From NCBI RefSeq assembly GCF_000025565.1, contig NC_014121.1, positions 2,976,001 to 3,040,000 of the forward strand: a stretch of DNA of 64,000 bases. Direction: 5' to 3'. The translations under genes and the position numbers were made by a program. Numbering within the stretch: the first letter of the stretch is position 1; each line of letters begins with the position of its first letter. This document shows positions 1 through 8,353 of the stretch, in pieces. The notes beneath the pieces are model-generated. The model saw nothing but the letters and a program-made list of their open reading frames with translations. It ran no database searches and had not been told where the DNA came from. Source of the DNA: Enterobacter cloacae subsp. cloacae ATCC 13047 (lineage in GTDB: Bacteria > Pseudomonadota > Gammaproteobacteria > Enterobacterales > Enterobacteriaceae).

Positions 1-2
1 AC

Positions 3-1985
3 CGCGGCAAAGGTGAAAACGGTAGCGATCAGCGCAGCGAGTTTCTTAACCTGCGTCCGGGTCTTAACCTCGGGGCGTGGCGTTTTCGTAACTACTCCAC
101 CTGGAGCAAAACCAGCGGTGACGGTGACGCAGAGAGCCAGTTTTCTTCGGTCTATACCTACGCCCAGCGCGATATTATCGCCCTTGGCGGCAACGTCACA
201 TTCGGCCAAAGCTCTTCCCCTTTCGACGTATTTGACAGCATCTCTTACACCGGGGCGCAGATCGCCTCGGATGACGACATGCTCCCGGACAGCATGAAGG
301 GCTTTGCGCCGGTGATCCGCGGTACGGCGCACAGTAACGCCCAGGTTATCGTTCGCCAGAATGGTTACGTCATTTACCAGAACTATGTCGCTCCCGGCGC
401 GTTCGAGATTAACGATCTCTACCCCACCGGCGGAAGCGGCGATTTGAAAGTCACCGTGAAAGAGACGGACGGCAGCGAACAGCATTTTGTGGTGCCTTAT
501 GCGTCAGTGCCGGTGTTGCAGCGTGAAGGCCGCTTTAAATACAGCCTCACCGCGGGGCGCTATCGCAGCTATGACAACGACGTCGAAAAAACTCCGTTTA
601 TGCAGGGTACGGCAATCTACGGCTTGCCTTACGGCTTTACGGTCTACGGCGGCGTGCAGGCAAGCCAGTATTACGATGCGCTGGCGCTGGGGGTCGGCAA
701 GAATATCGGCGATCTCGGGGCCTTTTCGGTGGATGTCACCGACGCCAAATCAGAGATGCAGGATCAGGACCCCACTCGTGGGCGCTCCTGGCGCATCCGC
801 TACAGCAAAGATTTCGCCACCACCGGTACCCATTTTTCCATTGCTGGCTATCGCTATAACAGCAAGGGGTTCTACACCCTGCAGGACACGCTGGATTCCC
901 ATACCCGTAATGACGACTGGGAAACGCCGGACACGCGCCGCAGCCGCGAGGAGGCGACTGTCGACCAGTCCCTGGGCGGGGCGTTTGGTTCCCTGACGTT
1001 AAGCCTGGTCAAAGAGAACTACTGGAATTCAAGCCAGGGGATGACCTCACTGAACCTCGGCTACAACAACTCCTGGCACGGCATCAGCTACGGTCTCAGT
1101 TACGGACTGGATAAAAACACGCGTGACAGCGGGGATGATAATAATGAGAAAACCAGCGAGCAGACGATCGCATTTAACGTCTCCGTTCCGCTCGATCGCT
1201 GGCTCAGCAACACCTGGGTGAACTACAACCTGAACAGCACGAAGCACGAAACAACCCAAAGCGTAGGTCTGAACGGCACGGCGCTGGCCGGTAATAACCT
1301 CAGTTGGGGGGTTCAGCAGGGCCATAGTCAGAGCAGTGGTGACAGCACCAGTCTGAATACCGATTATAAAGGCACCTACGGCGAAGTGAGCGCCGGGTAT
1401 TCCCAGGATAACCAGCAACAACAGCTCAATGTCGGTCTTCAGGGCAGCATGATCGCCCATGCGCATGGCATCACCCTTGGTCAGCCGATGGGTGAGACCG
1501 CTGCGCTGATCGAAGCGCCGGGCGCAGACGACACCAATGTCACCAATCAGACAGGCATTAACACCGATTTTCGCGGCTATGCCATTGTGCCGTACGTTTC
1601 GCCATACCGTCACAACACCCTCGCGCTGAACACCGAAACCTTGCCGGAAAATGCCGATATCGACCAGGCCGCCAAAACGGTGACCCCAACGCGCGGCGCC
1701 ATCGTGCGAGCACATTATGAAACCCACGTAGGCAGTCGGGTGTTGATGATACTAAAACGCGCGGATGGTCGCCCGATCCCCTTTGGCGCAACGGCATCTC
1801 AGGCCCATCAGGACGGTGAATTTATCGTAGGCGACGGCGGGCAGGTGTACCTCACCGGTATGCACGAGACAGGTACGGTTAACGTCAGCTGGGGGAAAAC
1901 CGCCGACAGCCATTGCAAGGCAACTTATCACCTGCCCACCAAAGCCGACGGCCCTGTTCTTAACGTTACGGCGCAGTGTGTATGA
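3..1985 (+). CDS. Chaperone-usher fimbrial outer-membrane usher (5' end outside window)
   Basis: The frame is open from the window edge to TGA at 1983-1985, giving 660 visible residues. Ushers are usually about 800-870 residues, so roughly the first 150-170 are missing. The sequence has the usher barrel and plug pattern (MKGFAPVIRGTA, then NGYVIYQNYVAPGAFEINDL) and a C-terminal plug-like domain with PFGA and GQVYLTGM before a Cys near the end. Ushers form the outer-membrane pore that takes chaperone-bound pilins and assembles the fimbria. An adhesin-like gene follows 17 bases later and then a pilin, so this is the distal part of a fimbrial operon whose chaperone and major pilin probably lie upstream. 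The exact fimbrial type cannot be told from this part. Confidence 0.93.
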   Translation, partial: RGKGENGSDQRSEFLNLRPGLNLGAWRFRNYSTWSKTSGDGDAESQFSSVYTYAQRDIIALGGNVTFGQSSSPFDVFDSISYTGAQIASDDDMLPDSMKGFAPVIRGTAHSNAQVIVRQNGYVIYQNYVAPGAFEINDLYPTGGSGDLKVTVKETDGSEQHFVVPYASVPVLQREGRFKYSLTAGRYRSYDNDVEKTPFMQGTAIYGLPYGFTVYGGVQASQYYDALALGVGKNIGDLGAFSVDVTDAKSEMQDQDPTRGRSWRIRYSKDFATTGTHFSIAGYRYNSKGFYTLQDTLDSHTRNDDWETPDTRRSREEATVDQSLGGAFGSLTLSLVKENYWNSSQGMTSLNLGYNNSWHGISYGLSYGLDKNTRDSGDDNNEKTSEQTIAFNVSVPLDRWLSNTWVNYNLNSTKHETTQSVGLNGTALAGNNLSWGVQQGHSQSSGDSTSLNTDYKGTYGEVSAGYSQDNQQQQLNVGLQGSMIAHAHGITLGQPMGETAALIEAPGADDTNVTNQTGINTDFRGYAIVPYVSPYRHNTLALNTETLPENADIDQAAKTVTPTRGAIVRAHYETHVGSRVLMILKRADGRPIPFGATASQAHQDGEFIVGDGGQVYLTGMHETGTVNVSWGKTADSHCKATYHLPTKADGPVLNVTAQCV

Positions 1986-2002
1986 CCCTTCCCGAGGAAA
2001 AA

Positions 2003-2992
2003 ATGAACATGTGTAGATATGTCTTCGCACTGCTGGTTTTACTCACGAGCGCGTGTCTGGTGCCGCATGCCCAGGCGGCAACCTCCTGTGACAGCGCCGA
2101 TCTGCCTTATACTCTTGATGCGGGCACGCTTTCTGTACCCACAACACTCGATATTGGCGGCGTCATCCCGGGTTCGGCAAAGACCCATACCGTTAACGGC
2201 AGCTGTACCGGCACGATGACGAATCACACCCTTATTTCCTGCTATTACGGAACGGGAACGGAAGTGCCTGGCATGCCGGGCGTGTACACCACCAATGTTG
2301 ACGGCATCGGCATTGAGCTTCTGAACAGCAGCGGGCAGATCGTTCGCGGCAAAGGGTACTCATGCGATACAACCGCCACGCCCATCGGGACGGTCAGCAG
2401 CGACAGCGGACAAACATTTTCTTTCAGCTACACCCAGCGGTTAATCAAAACGGCATCACATATCGGTAGCGGTACCCTTTCGCTCGCGCAGGATCCCTAT
2501 GGGTTCGGGGTTTTTAACTCTGTGGGGATTTCTGGTGCACGTAATACCAGCCACTATTCCGCCACGGTCAGCGAAAGAACGGCGACCTGTTCTATTGATC
2601 CGTTAAATCTGACGGTGACCCTCGGCAATTTCCCGGTGTCGCAATTTACCCACGTGGGCAGCTATACGGCCTGGAAGTATTTCAACATCACCGCCACCTG
2701 TACCGAAGAGGTCAATCTTACGGCCTCGGTAACCAGTGCAAATGGCATAAACAGCCAGTATGCAGATGTCCTGAACCTGACGCCAGGCAGCGACAGCGCC
2801 ACGGGCGTGGGGGTGAGAATGCTGCTTGACGGTGTCGATCTTAAATACGACTACCCAATCCCGGTGGGTGGAAGAGCCGAACCAGGCGTTCCGGATGTGA
2901 TCCCCTTCGCGGTGCAGTATTACCAGACGGATGCCAGCGTCACAGCGGGGAAAGCCAATACGATTGCCACCATCGATCTTGAATACCAGTAA
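2003..2992 (+). CDS. Fimbrial tip adhesin-like protein (two-domain)
   Basis: This 329-residue protein starts at ATG 2003, behind a GAGGA ribosome site; an in-frame start further upstream would lie inside the usher gene. Residues 1-24 form a signal peptide ending in AQA. The N-terminal half (about 25-190) is Cys-containing and unlike pilins, consistent with a receptor-binding domain. The C-terminal half has the pilin pattern: a Cys pair near TCSIDP and ITATC, and a final strand ending EYQ with the penultimate Tyr typical of pilins. That two-domain layout and its position between usher and minor pilin suggest a FimH-type adhesin. The ligand cannot be predicted. Confidence 0.75.
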   Translation: MNMCRYVFALLVLLTSACLVPHAQAATSCDSADLPYTLDAGTLSVPTTLDIGGVIPGSAKTHTVNGSCTGTMTNHTLISCYYGTGTEVPGMPGVYTTNVDGIGIELLNSSGQIVRGKGYSCDTTATPIGTVSSDSGQTFSFSYTQRLIKTASHIGSGTLSLAQDPYGFGVFNSVGISGARNTSHYSATVSERTATCSIDPLNLTVTLGNFPVSQFTHVGSYTAWKYFNITATCTEEVNLTASVTSANGINSQYADVLNLTPGSDSATGVGVRMLLDGVDLKYDYPIPVGGRAEPGVPDVIPFAVQYYQTDASVTAGKANTIATIDLEYQ

Positions 2993-3002
2993 CGGAGCGA
3001 AG

Positions 3003-3503
3003 ATGAAAACGTTATCCCTTTTGCTCGCTCTGACGAGCCTCTCTGCGGGCGCGACCGACGTCACGCTCAATATCGAAGGGAATATTTACGACACCACCTG
3101 CCAGGTAGACAGCGCCAGCCAGAACATGGTGGTGGATCTGGGACAGGCCGTCGCCAGTGATTTTAAGGATATCGGCGACACCGGCCCGTGGAAAAACTTC
3201 GATTTAAAGCTCACCAATTGTCCGCCCACCCTGACGGCTGCCACCATCAGCGTTGACGGCCCCCGCGATACGGACCACCCCTTTAAATTCGCCAATAGTG
3301 GCACCGCCAAAGGAGTGGCATTAGAGCTGGCCGACCGTCTGGATTACATCGTGCTTGCCCCCGAAGCCCGCTTTAGCGTGGTGATTGACGCCGGTACCCA
3401 CACCGCCGATTTTCCCATGGCGGCACGCTATTACGCTACCGCCCTGCCTGTGACGGCGGGTACCTTCAACAGCGTTGTTCAGGCCACCTTTACTTACCAG
3501 TAG
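3003..3503 (+). CDS. Minor fimbrial subunit (pilin)
   Basis: This 166-residue protein starts at ATG 3003 with GGAGCGA just upstream, 10 bases after the adhesin stop. It has a short signal peptide ending near SAGA, a Cys pair (DTTCQV and LTNCPP) and a C-terminal TYQ with the penultimate Tyr of donor-strand pilins. It is expected to be exported, chaperone-bound and built into the fimbria, probably as an adaptor or minor subunit. It is the last gene of the operon. Its last 14 bases overlap the 3' end of dinG on the other strand. Confidence 0.8.
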   Translation: MKTLSLLLALTSLSAGATDVTLNIEGNIYDTTCQVDSASQNMVVDLGQAVASDFKDIGDTGPWKNFDLKLTNCPPTLTAATISVDGPRDTDHPFKFANSGTAKGVALELADRLDYIVLAPEARFSVVIDAGTHTADFPMAARYYATALPVTAGTFNSVVQATFTYQ

Positions 3504-5667
3504 GACCGCGCCCCTTAGCACGGATGCTTTTCCGACGCCCGGCAGTCTGTTTTGCCGGGCGTTTTTTTATTTCAGGCACCTCCGGCTGTTCTATCGGGAA
3601 CACCGGCAGGGCATTCAGCAGGCGCTGACCGTATTTTTTAGTGAGCAGACGCTTGTCGTAGATCACCACTTCGCCCCAGCAGCCGTGGCTACGAATCAGA
3701 CGACCCACCTGCTGAATCAGGTTAAACGACGCCGCCGGAAGACTTTGTACCTCAAACGGATAGCGGTTGAGGCTTTTCAGCCATTCTCCTTCGGTGATCA
3801 CCACCGGGCTGTCGATGGGCGGGAAAGCGATTTTATGAATATGCACCTGGGTCAGATAGTCGCCCTTCAGATCCAGACCTTCCGCAAAAGACTGTAACCC
3901 CACCAGCACGCTGCGCTCGCCGTTATCGATGCGCTGGCGGTGGAGCTCTACCAGCCGATAGCGCGGCTGATCGCCCTGCACCAGCAGCAGTAAACGCAGA
4001 TCGGTAACATGTTCCAGAAAGCGCTGCATGGCGCGTCCGCTGGCAAACAGCACCAGCATGCCGGGGTATTTTTTACTCTCCAGCTGTTCGCGGAAATAGG
4101 CGGCCATTTCGGCAATATGCTGCTCTTCGTTATCGATAAGCGGCTCATAGCGCATGCGCGGGATCACCAGCTTGCCCTGCTCGCAGTGATTAAACGGCGA
4201 GTCCAGCGCCACGAAGCGGTCCCCCGCTTTTTCCTTCAGGCCGCTCATCTCCTGCAGCCGCGAGAAGCTGTTCAGGGAACGCAAGGTCGCTGACGTTACC
4301 ACCACGTGCGGCACGCTACGCCAGATCAGCTTTTCCAGCTGATCGGCCACGCGGATGCCCACGCAGTGGAAAAAGAGGTGTACCTGCCCGTCTCTCACTT
4401 CGCGGGTGGCCCATTTGGTGACCGGCGCGCCGGACGCCTGCGCCATAGAGGCCAGTCGCCAGAGTTTGCTTTGCGCTTCAAACATGCCCAGCGCACGGTT
4501 CATTTGCAGCAGAATACGGTGCAAACGCACCACGTCATGGGTGCCGGTCTTTTCACTGAGATCGTTTAAGAACATCTCGGCCAGGCCGCGCAGCTTTTCC
4601 AGATGCTTCGCCAGCTGCTGGCAAATCTCCATCACCTCGTCCGGCAACTCCCCCATGGCAAAACGGTGCTCTGCCTCCTGAGTCGCCGGGAGATACAGAT
4701 TCAGAATGTTGTTCAGGGATGCGATAAGGCCGTAGACCTCTTCACAGTGTTCACTCAGACGCTCGGGCACCGCCAGCGGCGGCGTGGTTTTGGGACGGAA
4801 CTGCTCCATGCAGGTGGCCACCAGCTTGCAGAACAGATCGAGCTGCAGGCGGAACCACGGGGCCGTGATTTCAGCACTCATCTCCAGCGCATCCCGGGCT
4901 ACGTCAGGCAAATGGTGGCCTTCATCAAGCACCAGCAGCAGGTTTTTCGGCTCCGGCAGCACCGCCTCGCTCTCCAGCGCCGCCATCACCAGCGCATGAT
5001 TGGCGACCACCACTTCCGCTTCCTGGATCTCCCGCCGGGCGACAAAAAACGGGCACTCGCGGTAGTAGTGACAGTTACGGTTGAGGCAACTGGCTTTATC
5101 GGTGCTGAGCCTGCGCCATAAATCATCGCCGATGGCCTGGCTGGTGTGATCGCGCAAACCGTCCCACCTGTAGCTGTCGAGATCGGCTTTCAGCTTCGCA
5201 CACTGTTCCTGCTCCGCCTTGTTGTTTGGCGTCAGTTCGTCATCAAGAAACGCCAGCAGATCCTGCTGGGTGGGCTCACTGCTGGCGAGCGCCGCCAGGT
5301 TACGCGGGCAGACATAACGTCCGCGGCCAAAGGCGGCGGTAAAACGCAGCTCGGGGATAATTTTGCGCAGCAGCGGCAGGTCTTTGCTGAAGATCTGATC
5401 CTGTAGCGCCACGTTAGCGGTGCTGATCACCAGCGTCTTTTGTTCTTCCCGCGCAATAGCGATGCCCGGGATTAAATAAGAGAGGGTTTTACCGACCCCG
5501 GTTGGCGCTTCAATCGCCAGATGTCGCCCGTCGTCACCGGCGAGCGTTTTTGCCACATCGGCAATCATCTGCCGCTGTGGTGCCCGGGGGATAAAGTCGG
5601 GGATCTGCTGCTGGAGTGCCTTATACCAGGCACCAATCTGCGCTTTCAGCGCCGCGGTTAAAGCCAT
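3490..5667 (-). CDS. dinG: ATP-dependent DNA helicase DinG
   Basis: This 725-residue XPD-family 5'-3' helicase closely matches E. coli DinG throughout. It unwinds R-loops and forked DNA and helps replication pass transcription units. Walker A is APTGVGKT near residues 54-61. The iron-sulfur cysteines lie in the YVCPRN and CLNRNCHYYRECPFF stretches, and the DEAH-type box is LDEGHH. The start at 5667 gives the family N-terminus MALTAALKAQ; an in-frame start 57 bases upstream would run across the SOS box. The C-terminal tail is Lys/Arg-rich and is the part overlapped by the fimbrial terminator. An upstream operator suggests LexA control. Confidence 0.97.
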   Translation of the reverse strand: MALTAALKAQIGAWYKALQQQIPDFIPRAPQRQMIADVAKTLAGDDGRHLAIEAPTGVGKTLSYLIPGIAIAREEQKTLVISTANVALQDQIFSKDLPLLRKIIPELRFTAAFGRGRYVCPRNLAALASSEPTQQDLLAFLDDELTPNNKAEQEQCAKLKADLDSYRWDGLRDHTSQAIGDDLWRRLSTDKASCLNRNCHYYRECPFFVARREIQEAEVVVANHALVMAALESEAVLPEPKNLLLVLDEGHHLPDVARDALEMSAEITAPWFRLQLDLFCKLVATCMEQFRPKTTPPLAVPERLSEHCEEVYGLIASLNNILNLYLPATQEAEHRFAMGELPDEVMEICQQLAKHLEKLRGLAEMFLNDLSEKTGTHDVVRLHRILLQMNRALGMFEAQSKLWRLASMAQASGAPVTKWATREVRDGQVHLFFHCVGIRVADQLEKLIWRSVPHVVVTSATLRSLNSFSRLQEMSGLKEKAGDRFVALDSPFNHCEQGKLVIPRMRYEPLIDNEEQHIAEMAAYFREQLESKKYPGMLVLFASGRAMQRFLEHVTDLRLLLLVQGDQPRYRLVELHRQRIDNGERSVLVGLQSFAEGLDLKGDYLTQVHIHKIAFPPIDSPVVITEGEWLKSLNRYPFEVQSLPAASFNLIQQVGRLIRSHGCWGEVVIYDKRLLTKKYGQRLLNALPVFPIEQPEVPEIKKRPAKQTAGRRKSIRAKGRGPTGK
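3536..3568 (+). terminator. Terminator of the fimbrial operon, inside dinG
   Basis: A stem CGCCCGGCA / TGCCGGGCG is followed by seven T residues, a strong Rho-independent terminator on the plus strand. It lies wholly inside the last codons of dinG on the minus strand. Confidence 0.85.
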
Positions 5668-5681
5668 CGGAAAACCTGAAA

Positions 5682-5701
5682 TACTGTATAAACAGCCACT
5701 A
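5682..5701 (-). promoter_or_regulatory. LexA (SOS) operator of dinG
   Basis: On the minus strand the 20-mer reads TAGTGGCTGTTTATACAGTA. The right half ATACAGTA is perfect, while the left half is degenerate in the same way as the known atypical E. coli dinG SOS box. It ends 14 bases before the dinG start. Confidence 0.8.
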
Positions 5702-5735
5702 TTGTGGCACTTTATTTTCGTCACCGCAAAAAGAA

Positions 5736-5761
5736 AAGCCCGGCTTTACGGCCTAATGCCG
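5736..5761 (+). repeat. Left copy of 26-bp inverted repeat bordering the accessory block
   Basis: It reads AAGCCCGG-CTTTACGG-CCTAATGCCG. The reverse complement of 9351-9376 has the same 8-base left arm and 10-base right arm, but its central octamer is the reverse complement (CCGTAAAG). The two copies border the block between dinG and rhlE. An attachment-like, hairpin or terminator origin is possible. Confidence 0.6.
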
Positions 5762-6049
5762 ATCGTTTAATAGTATTTGAACGATCCTGCCAGTAAGAGA
5801 CAATCCAGGTTCATTCCCTCTAAACCCGGATTTTTTATGTCTGAATACGATATGCAGGCTCTGTCTCCGTCTGGCTCACGGTTCCTGTTGAGGATGCACG
5901 AGCGCCCTGATAAGCCACGTTGTAATGACATAACCCCGAATGATGTCTCGCCACTCCGCTTGATCGTATATCACCAATCGGACATTAGGTTTGTTATGCC
6001 TAAAATCAGGGATAAGGGGGCAAGGCTAGATCACTCCAGCCTTTGGCGA
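5762..6049. other. Intergenic stretch with no convincing gene
   Basis: This is the gap between dinG and the candidate immunity gene. It contains a small inverted repeat, GATCGTT/AACGATC near 5761-5786. A weak plus-strand open frame runs through it (ATG at 5837), but it continues antisense across the immunity gene, has no recognisable domain and no good ribosome site. I see no supported gene here. Confidence 0.5.
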
Positions 6050-6325
6050 TTATCTCACTTTCTTGAAAATGAGCAGAATCAACACGGTAGTAACAACGTA
6101 ACCGAAGAGCGAAACATGAATCAGTCTGTCGTAATACTGATCAAATTCAGCAACCACAGCATTACAGGCTTCAATCGTGATCGTCTTTTCGTTGAGTATG
6201 TCTGTGTATTTTCTCGTTATCCCATAATCTAAAACAATAACCAAAATGGATGCTATGTAAATGAAAGAAATAGTGATTATGCTTCCCCATCGGATGATAA
6301 ATTTTGTTCTACTCGTCAAGGTCAT
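6050..6325 (-). CDS. Small two-helix membrane protein, candidate immunity protein
   Basis: This 91-residue protein starts at ATG 6325, inside the last codons of the PAAR effector gene; the 17-base overlap implies translational coupling. There are two hydrophobic segments, about residues 11-35 and 70-88. They are separated by a polar loop of about 35 residues with one Cys (IEACNAVV). The tail KKVR is basic, which favours both ends in the cytoplasm and the loop in the periplasm. I recognise no named family. A short membrane protein directly after a T6SS effector is the usual place for its cognate immunity protein, and a periplasmic loop would fit a toxin acting in the periplasm. The function is inferred from position only. 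Base composition is visibly AT-richer than the flanking core genes. Confidence 0.6.
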   Translation of the reverse strand: MTLTSRTKFIIRWGSIITISFIYIASILVIVLDYGITRKYTDILNEKTITIEACNAVVAEFDQYYDRLIHVSLFGYVVTTVLILLIFKKVR

Positions 6326-7118
6326 ATGACCCCCCCAAGACGCCACCAACCGTACCGCCAGAATAACCAGACGCTGAACCTAATTTTGAGGCTCCCGCTG
6401 CAAGGTTTTTCTCTATAGCGTTTTCTTCACCAGCAGTGTAATTGTCTATGTTTGGATACTGTTCTTTGAATTCGTTGGTAACTTCAGTTACTTGCATCGA
6501 ACTTAGGCTACTGCTTTTGCGAATAAGATAATTTTGTAGAGACAAAGGCACTGCAAAGTCTTCCTCGCTTTCAATCGGTAATTGCGTTGTAGTCGATGTG
6601 TAGCTTGTTTCGAAAACGTTTGAGCCTGATTTACGAATTACCTGAACAGTATGCGTTGTACAGTTGCTACCAGTCAGATCATAGACGTCAATTACTCTCT
6701 CCCTGAGTTTGGTTCTTTCACCCATTTTCTCTGTAGGGATTGGCTTTGCTCCTGAGTTCCAAAGGTTTTCAAACAATGAGCGTGTCTCAGCTTCGGATGT
6801 ATCATCAATCTTGAATACCCGAGCATTAACTTTATAAAGTTCTTCACGGTAGTAGCTACGAGCATCCTCTCCGGTAAAGAAGTTGAGTATTCCATCGCCT
6901 GTAAAGTTAGCTGGACCTCTTCGACCAAATCGCCCATAAGTGTATACGTAGATCGAGTTATTCTGATGTACGGATACAAAGGCGTGTCCTGCGTCAGTGG
7001 CTTCAGTCCAGATGTAAACACCATTCAATAACGGGTTATCTTCTGGCTCGCAGGTGTCAGCAAAGCTATCAATTTTAGGATCTGCAATCGGGCCAGGGAG
7101 AACGGGAAACTCAACGAT

Positions 7119-7121
7119 GTG
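7119..7121. repeat. Target-site duplication (GTG), left copy
   Basis: GTG directly abuts the IS end and is repeated at 8351-8353. Collapsing the two copies restores the effector reading frame. Confidence 0.85.
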
Positions 7122-7139
7122 TGAATCGCCACGGATAAT

Positions 7140-7952
7140 CTAGACACTTCCTAGCCGTTGATAATACTGGTTTTCATATTCTGTCGGTGACATCTGATCG
7201 CTGGAACCATGCCGACGCTTACTGTTATAAAACATTTCGATGTAATCAAAAATATCGCTGCGGGCTTCTTCCCGCGTTCCGTAGCTCTTTTTCTTTATCC
7301 GTTCGCGTTTCAACAACTGGAAAAAGCTTTCTGCAACCGCATTATCATGGCAGTTACCGCGACGGCTCATGCTGCCCTCCAGGCCGTGTGATTTCAGGAA
7401 CGACTGCCACTCATGGCTTGTGTACTGACTGCCCTGATCCGAATGAACCAGCACCTGTTTTTGGGGATTACGGCGCCATACAGCCATCAGCAGTGCGTTC
7501 AGGACAATGTCCTTTGTCATCCGGGATTGCATGGACCAGCCGATAATTTTGCGTGAGAACAGATCAACAACCACGGCAAGATACAGCCAGCCTTCGTGGG
7601 TCCTGATGTAGGTTATGTCCGTTACCCAACGCTTATCCGGAGCATCCGGATTGAACTGTCGCTGGAGCCTGTTGGGCGACACGATACTGGCCTCGCCTTT
7701 ACGTGCCCGCGGGCTCCGGTATCCGACCTGAGCCTTTATCCCGACACGTTTCATCAGTCGCCAGACTCTGTTCACTCCGCACTGTTGCCCGCTGTCCCGC
7801 AGATCCAGATGGATTTTGCGATAACCATAGACGCATCCCGATTCCAGCCAGAACTGTTTAATCTGTCCTGTCAGTCTCAGGTCTGCCTGATGGCGTTGTG
7901 AATGCGGCTGCTGAAGCCAGGCGTAAAAACCACTGGGATGAACATCCAGCAC
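7140..7952 (-). CDS. IS3-family transposase OrfB (DDE catalytic part)
   Basis: From the in-frame GTG the frame gives 270 residues, but the working protein is the OrfAB fusion made by -1 frameshifting from orfA. The OrfB frame is open back through 8047, reading RYAFIRDNTCCWPVRLLCRV before LDVHPSGFYAW. The DDE triad is visible: Asp in WVTDITYI, Asp in VHSDQGSQYTS, and Glu in NAVAESFFQLLK. The gene appears complete, and its stop lies 19 bases inside the IS end. Confidence 0.93.
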   Translation of the reverse strand: MLDVHPSGFYAWLQQPHSQRHQADLRLTGQIKQFWLESGCVYGYRKIHLDLRDSGQQCGVNRVWRLMKRVGIKAQVGYRSPRARKGEASIVSPNRLQRQFNPDAPDKRWVTDITYIRTHEGWLYLAVVVDLFSRKIIGWSMQSRMTKDIVLNALLMAVWRRNPQKQVLVHSDQGSQYTSHEWQSFLKSHGLEGSMSRRGNCHDNAVAESFFQLLKRERIKKKSYGTREEARSDIFDYIEMFYNSKRRHGSSDQMSPTEYENQYYQRLGSV

Positions 7953-8008
7953 CCGACAGAGCAGGCGAACAGGCCAGCAACAGGTGTTGTCACGGATAAA
8001 GGCGTACC

Positions 8009-8287
8009 TCAGTCGGACAGCTTTGCGAAGTACGCCGCGGCTTTTTTTAATATGTCCCGTTCGTCGGTAACCCGCTTCAGCTCTTTCTGGAGACGGCGGA
8101 TCTCGGCCTGAGCATCTGACTGTTCTTTATTAGCGGAAGAATCCGGACCGTACTTCTTTATCCAGGCGTAAAGGCTGTGGGTGGTGATATCGAGACGTGT
8201 TGCAACGCTGGCAACAGAATAACCGCGATCAACAACCTGTTTGACTGCTTCAGTTTTAAACTCTTCGGGATAACGCTTACCGCTCAT
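8009..8287 (-). CDS. IS3-family transposase OrfA (DNA-binding part)
   Basis: This protein of 92 residues starts at ATG 8287 with GAGAGG upstream; an in-frame GTG two codons earlier is less well placed. It has the IS3 OrfA helix-turn-helix (YPEEFKTEAVKQVVDRG, then LDITTHSLYAWIKKYG). A leucine-zipper-like heptad region follows (AEIRRLQKELKRVTDERDIL). It binds the IS ends and supplies the N-terminus of the OrfAB transposase. Confidence 0.93.
   Translation of the reverse strand: MSGKRYPEEFKTEAVKQVVDRGYSVASVATRLDITTHSLYAWIKKYGPDSSANKEQSDAQAEIRRLQKELKRVTDERDILKKAAAYFAKLSD
8041..8048 (-). other. Programmed -1 frameshift site of the IS
   Basis: On the minus strand a run of seven A and a G lies in the orfA codons for LKKA. 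Slipping back one base here leads into the open OrfB frame, as in other IS3-family elements. Confidence 0.8.
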
Positions 8288-8350
8288 GGGCACCTCTCTT
8301 TAAGCCATCTTAAATGACTCTGAGGTGTCTGTTAAACCCGTGGCGATTCA

Positions 8351-8353
8351 GTG
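8351..8353. repeat. Target-site duplication (GTG), right copy
   Basis: Partner of 7119-7121. It is read as the CAC (His104) codon of the interrupted effector gene. Confidence 0.85.

Larger units (their letters stand above)
7122..8350 (-). mobile_element. IS3-family insertion sequence, 1229 bp
   Basis: The ends are imperfect inverted repeats, both starting TGAATCGCCACGG and continuing with shared AGACAC bases. A 3-bp direct repeat GTG flanks the element (7119-7121 and 8351-8353), the target duplication expected for this family. Inside are orfA and orfB in overlapping frames with an A7G slippery run, the classic IS3 arrangement. Ends, duplication and both frames look intact, so insertion may be fairly recent. 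It resembles ISEhe3-like elements of enterics; the exact name needs an ISfinder comparison. Confidence 0.93.

Noticed and set aside
5777..6232. Plus-strand open frame downstream of the dinG promoter
   Set aside because: It has a TTG start, no ribosome site and no domain, and it runs antisense through the immunity candidate.
6692..7024. Alternative 110-codon frame inside the effector
   Set aside because: It is in a different frame from the effector, which reconstructs cleanly across the IS. No independent support.
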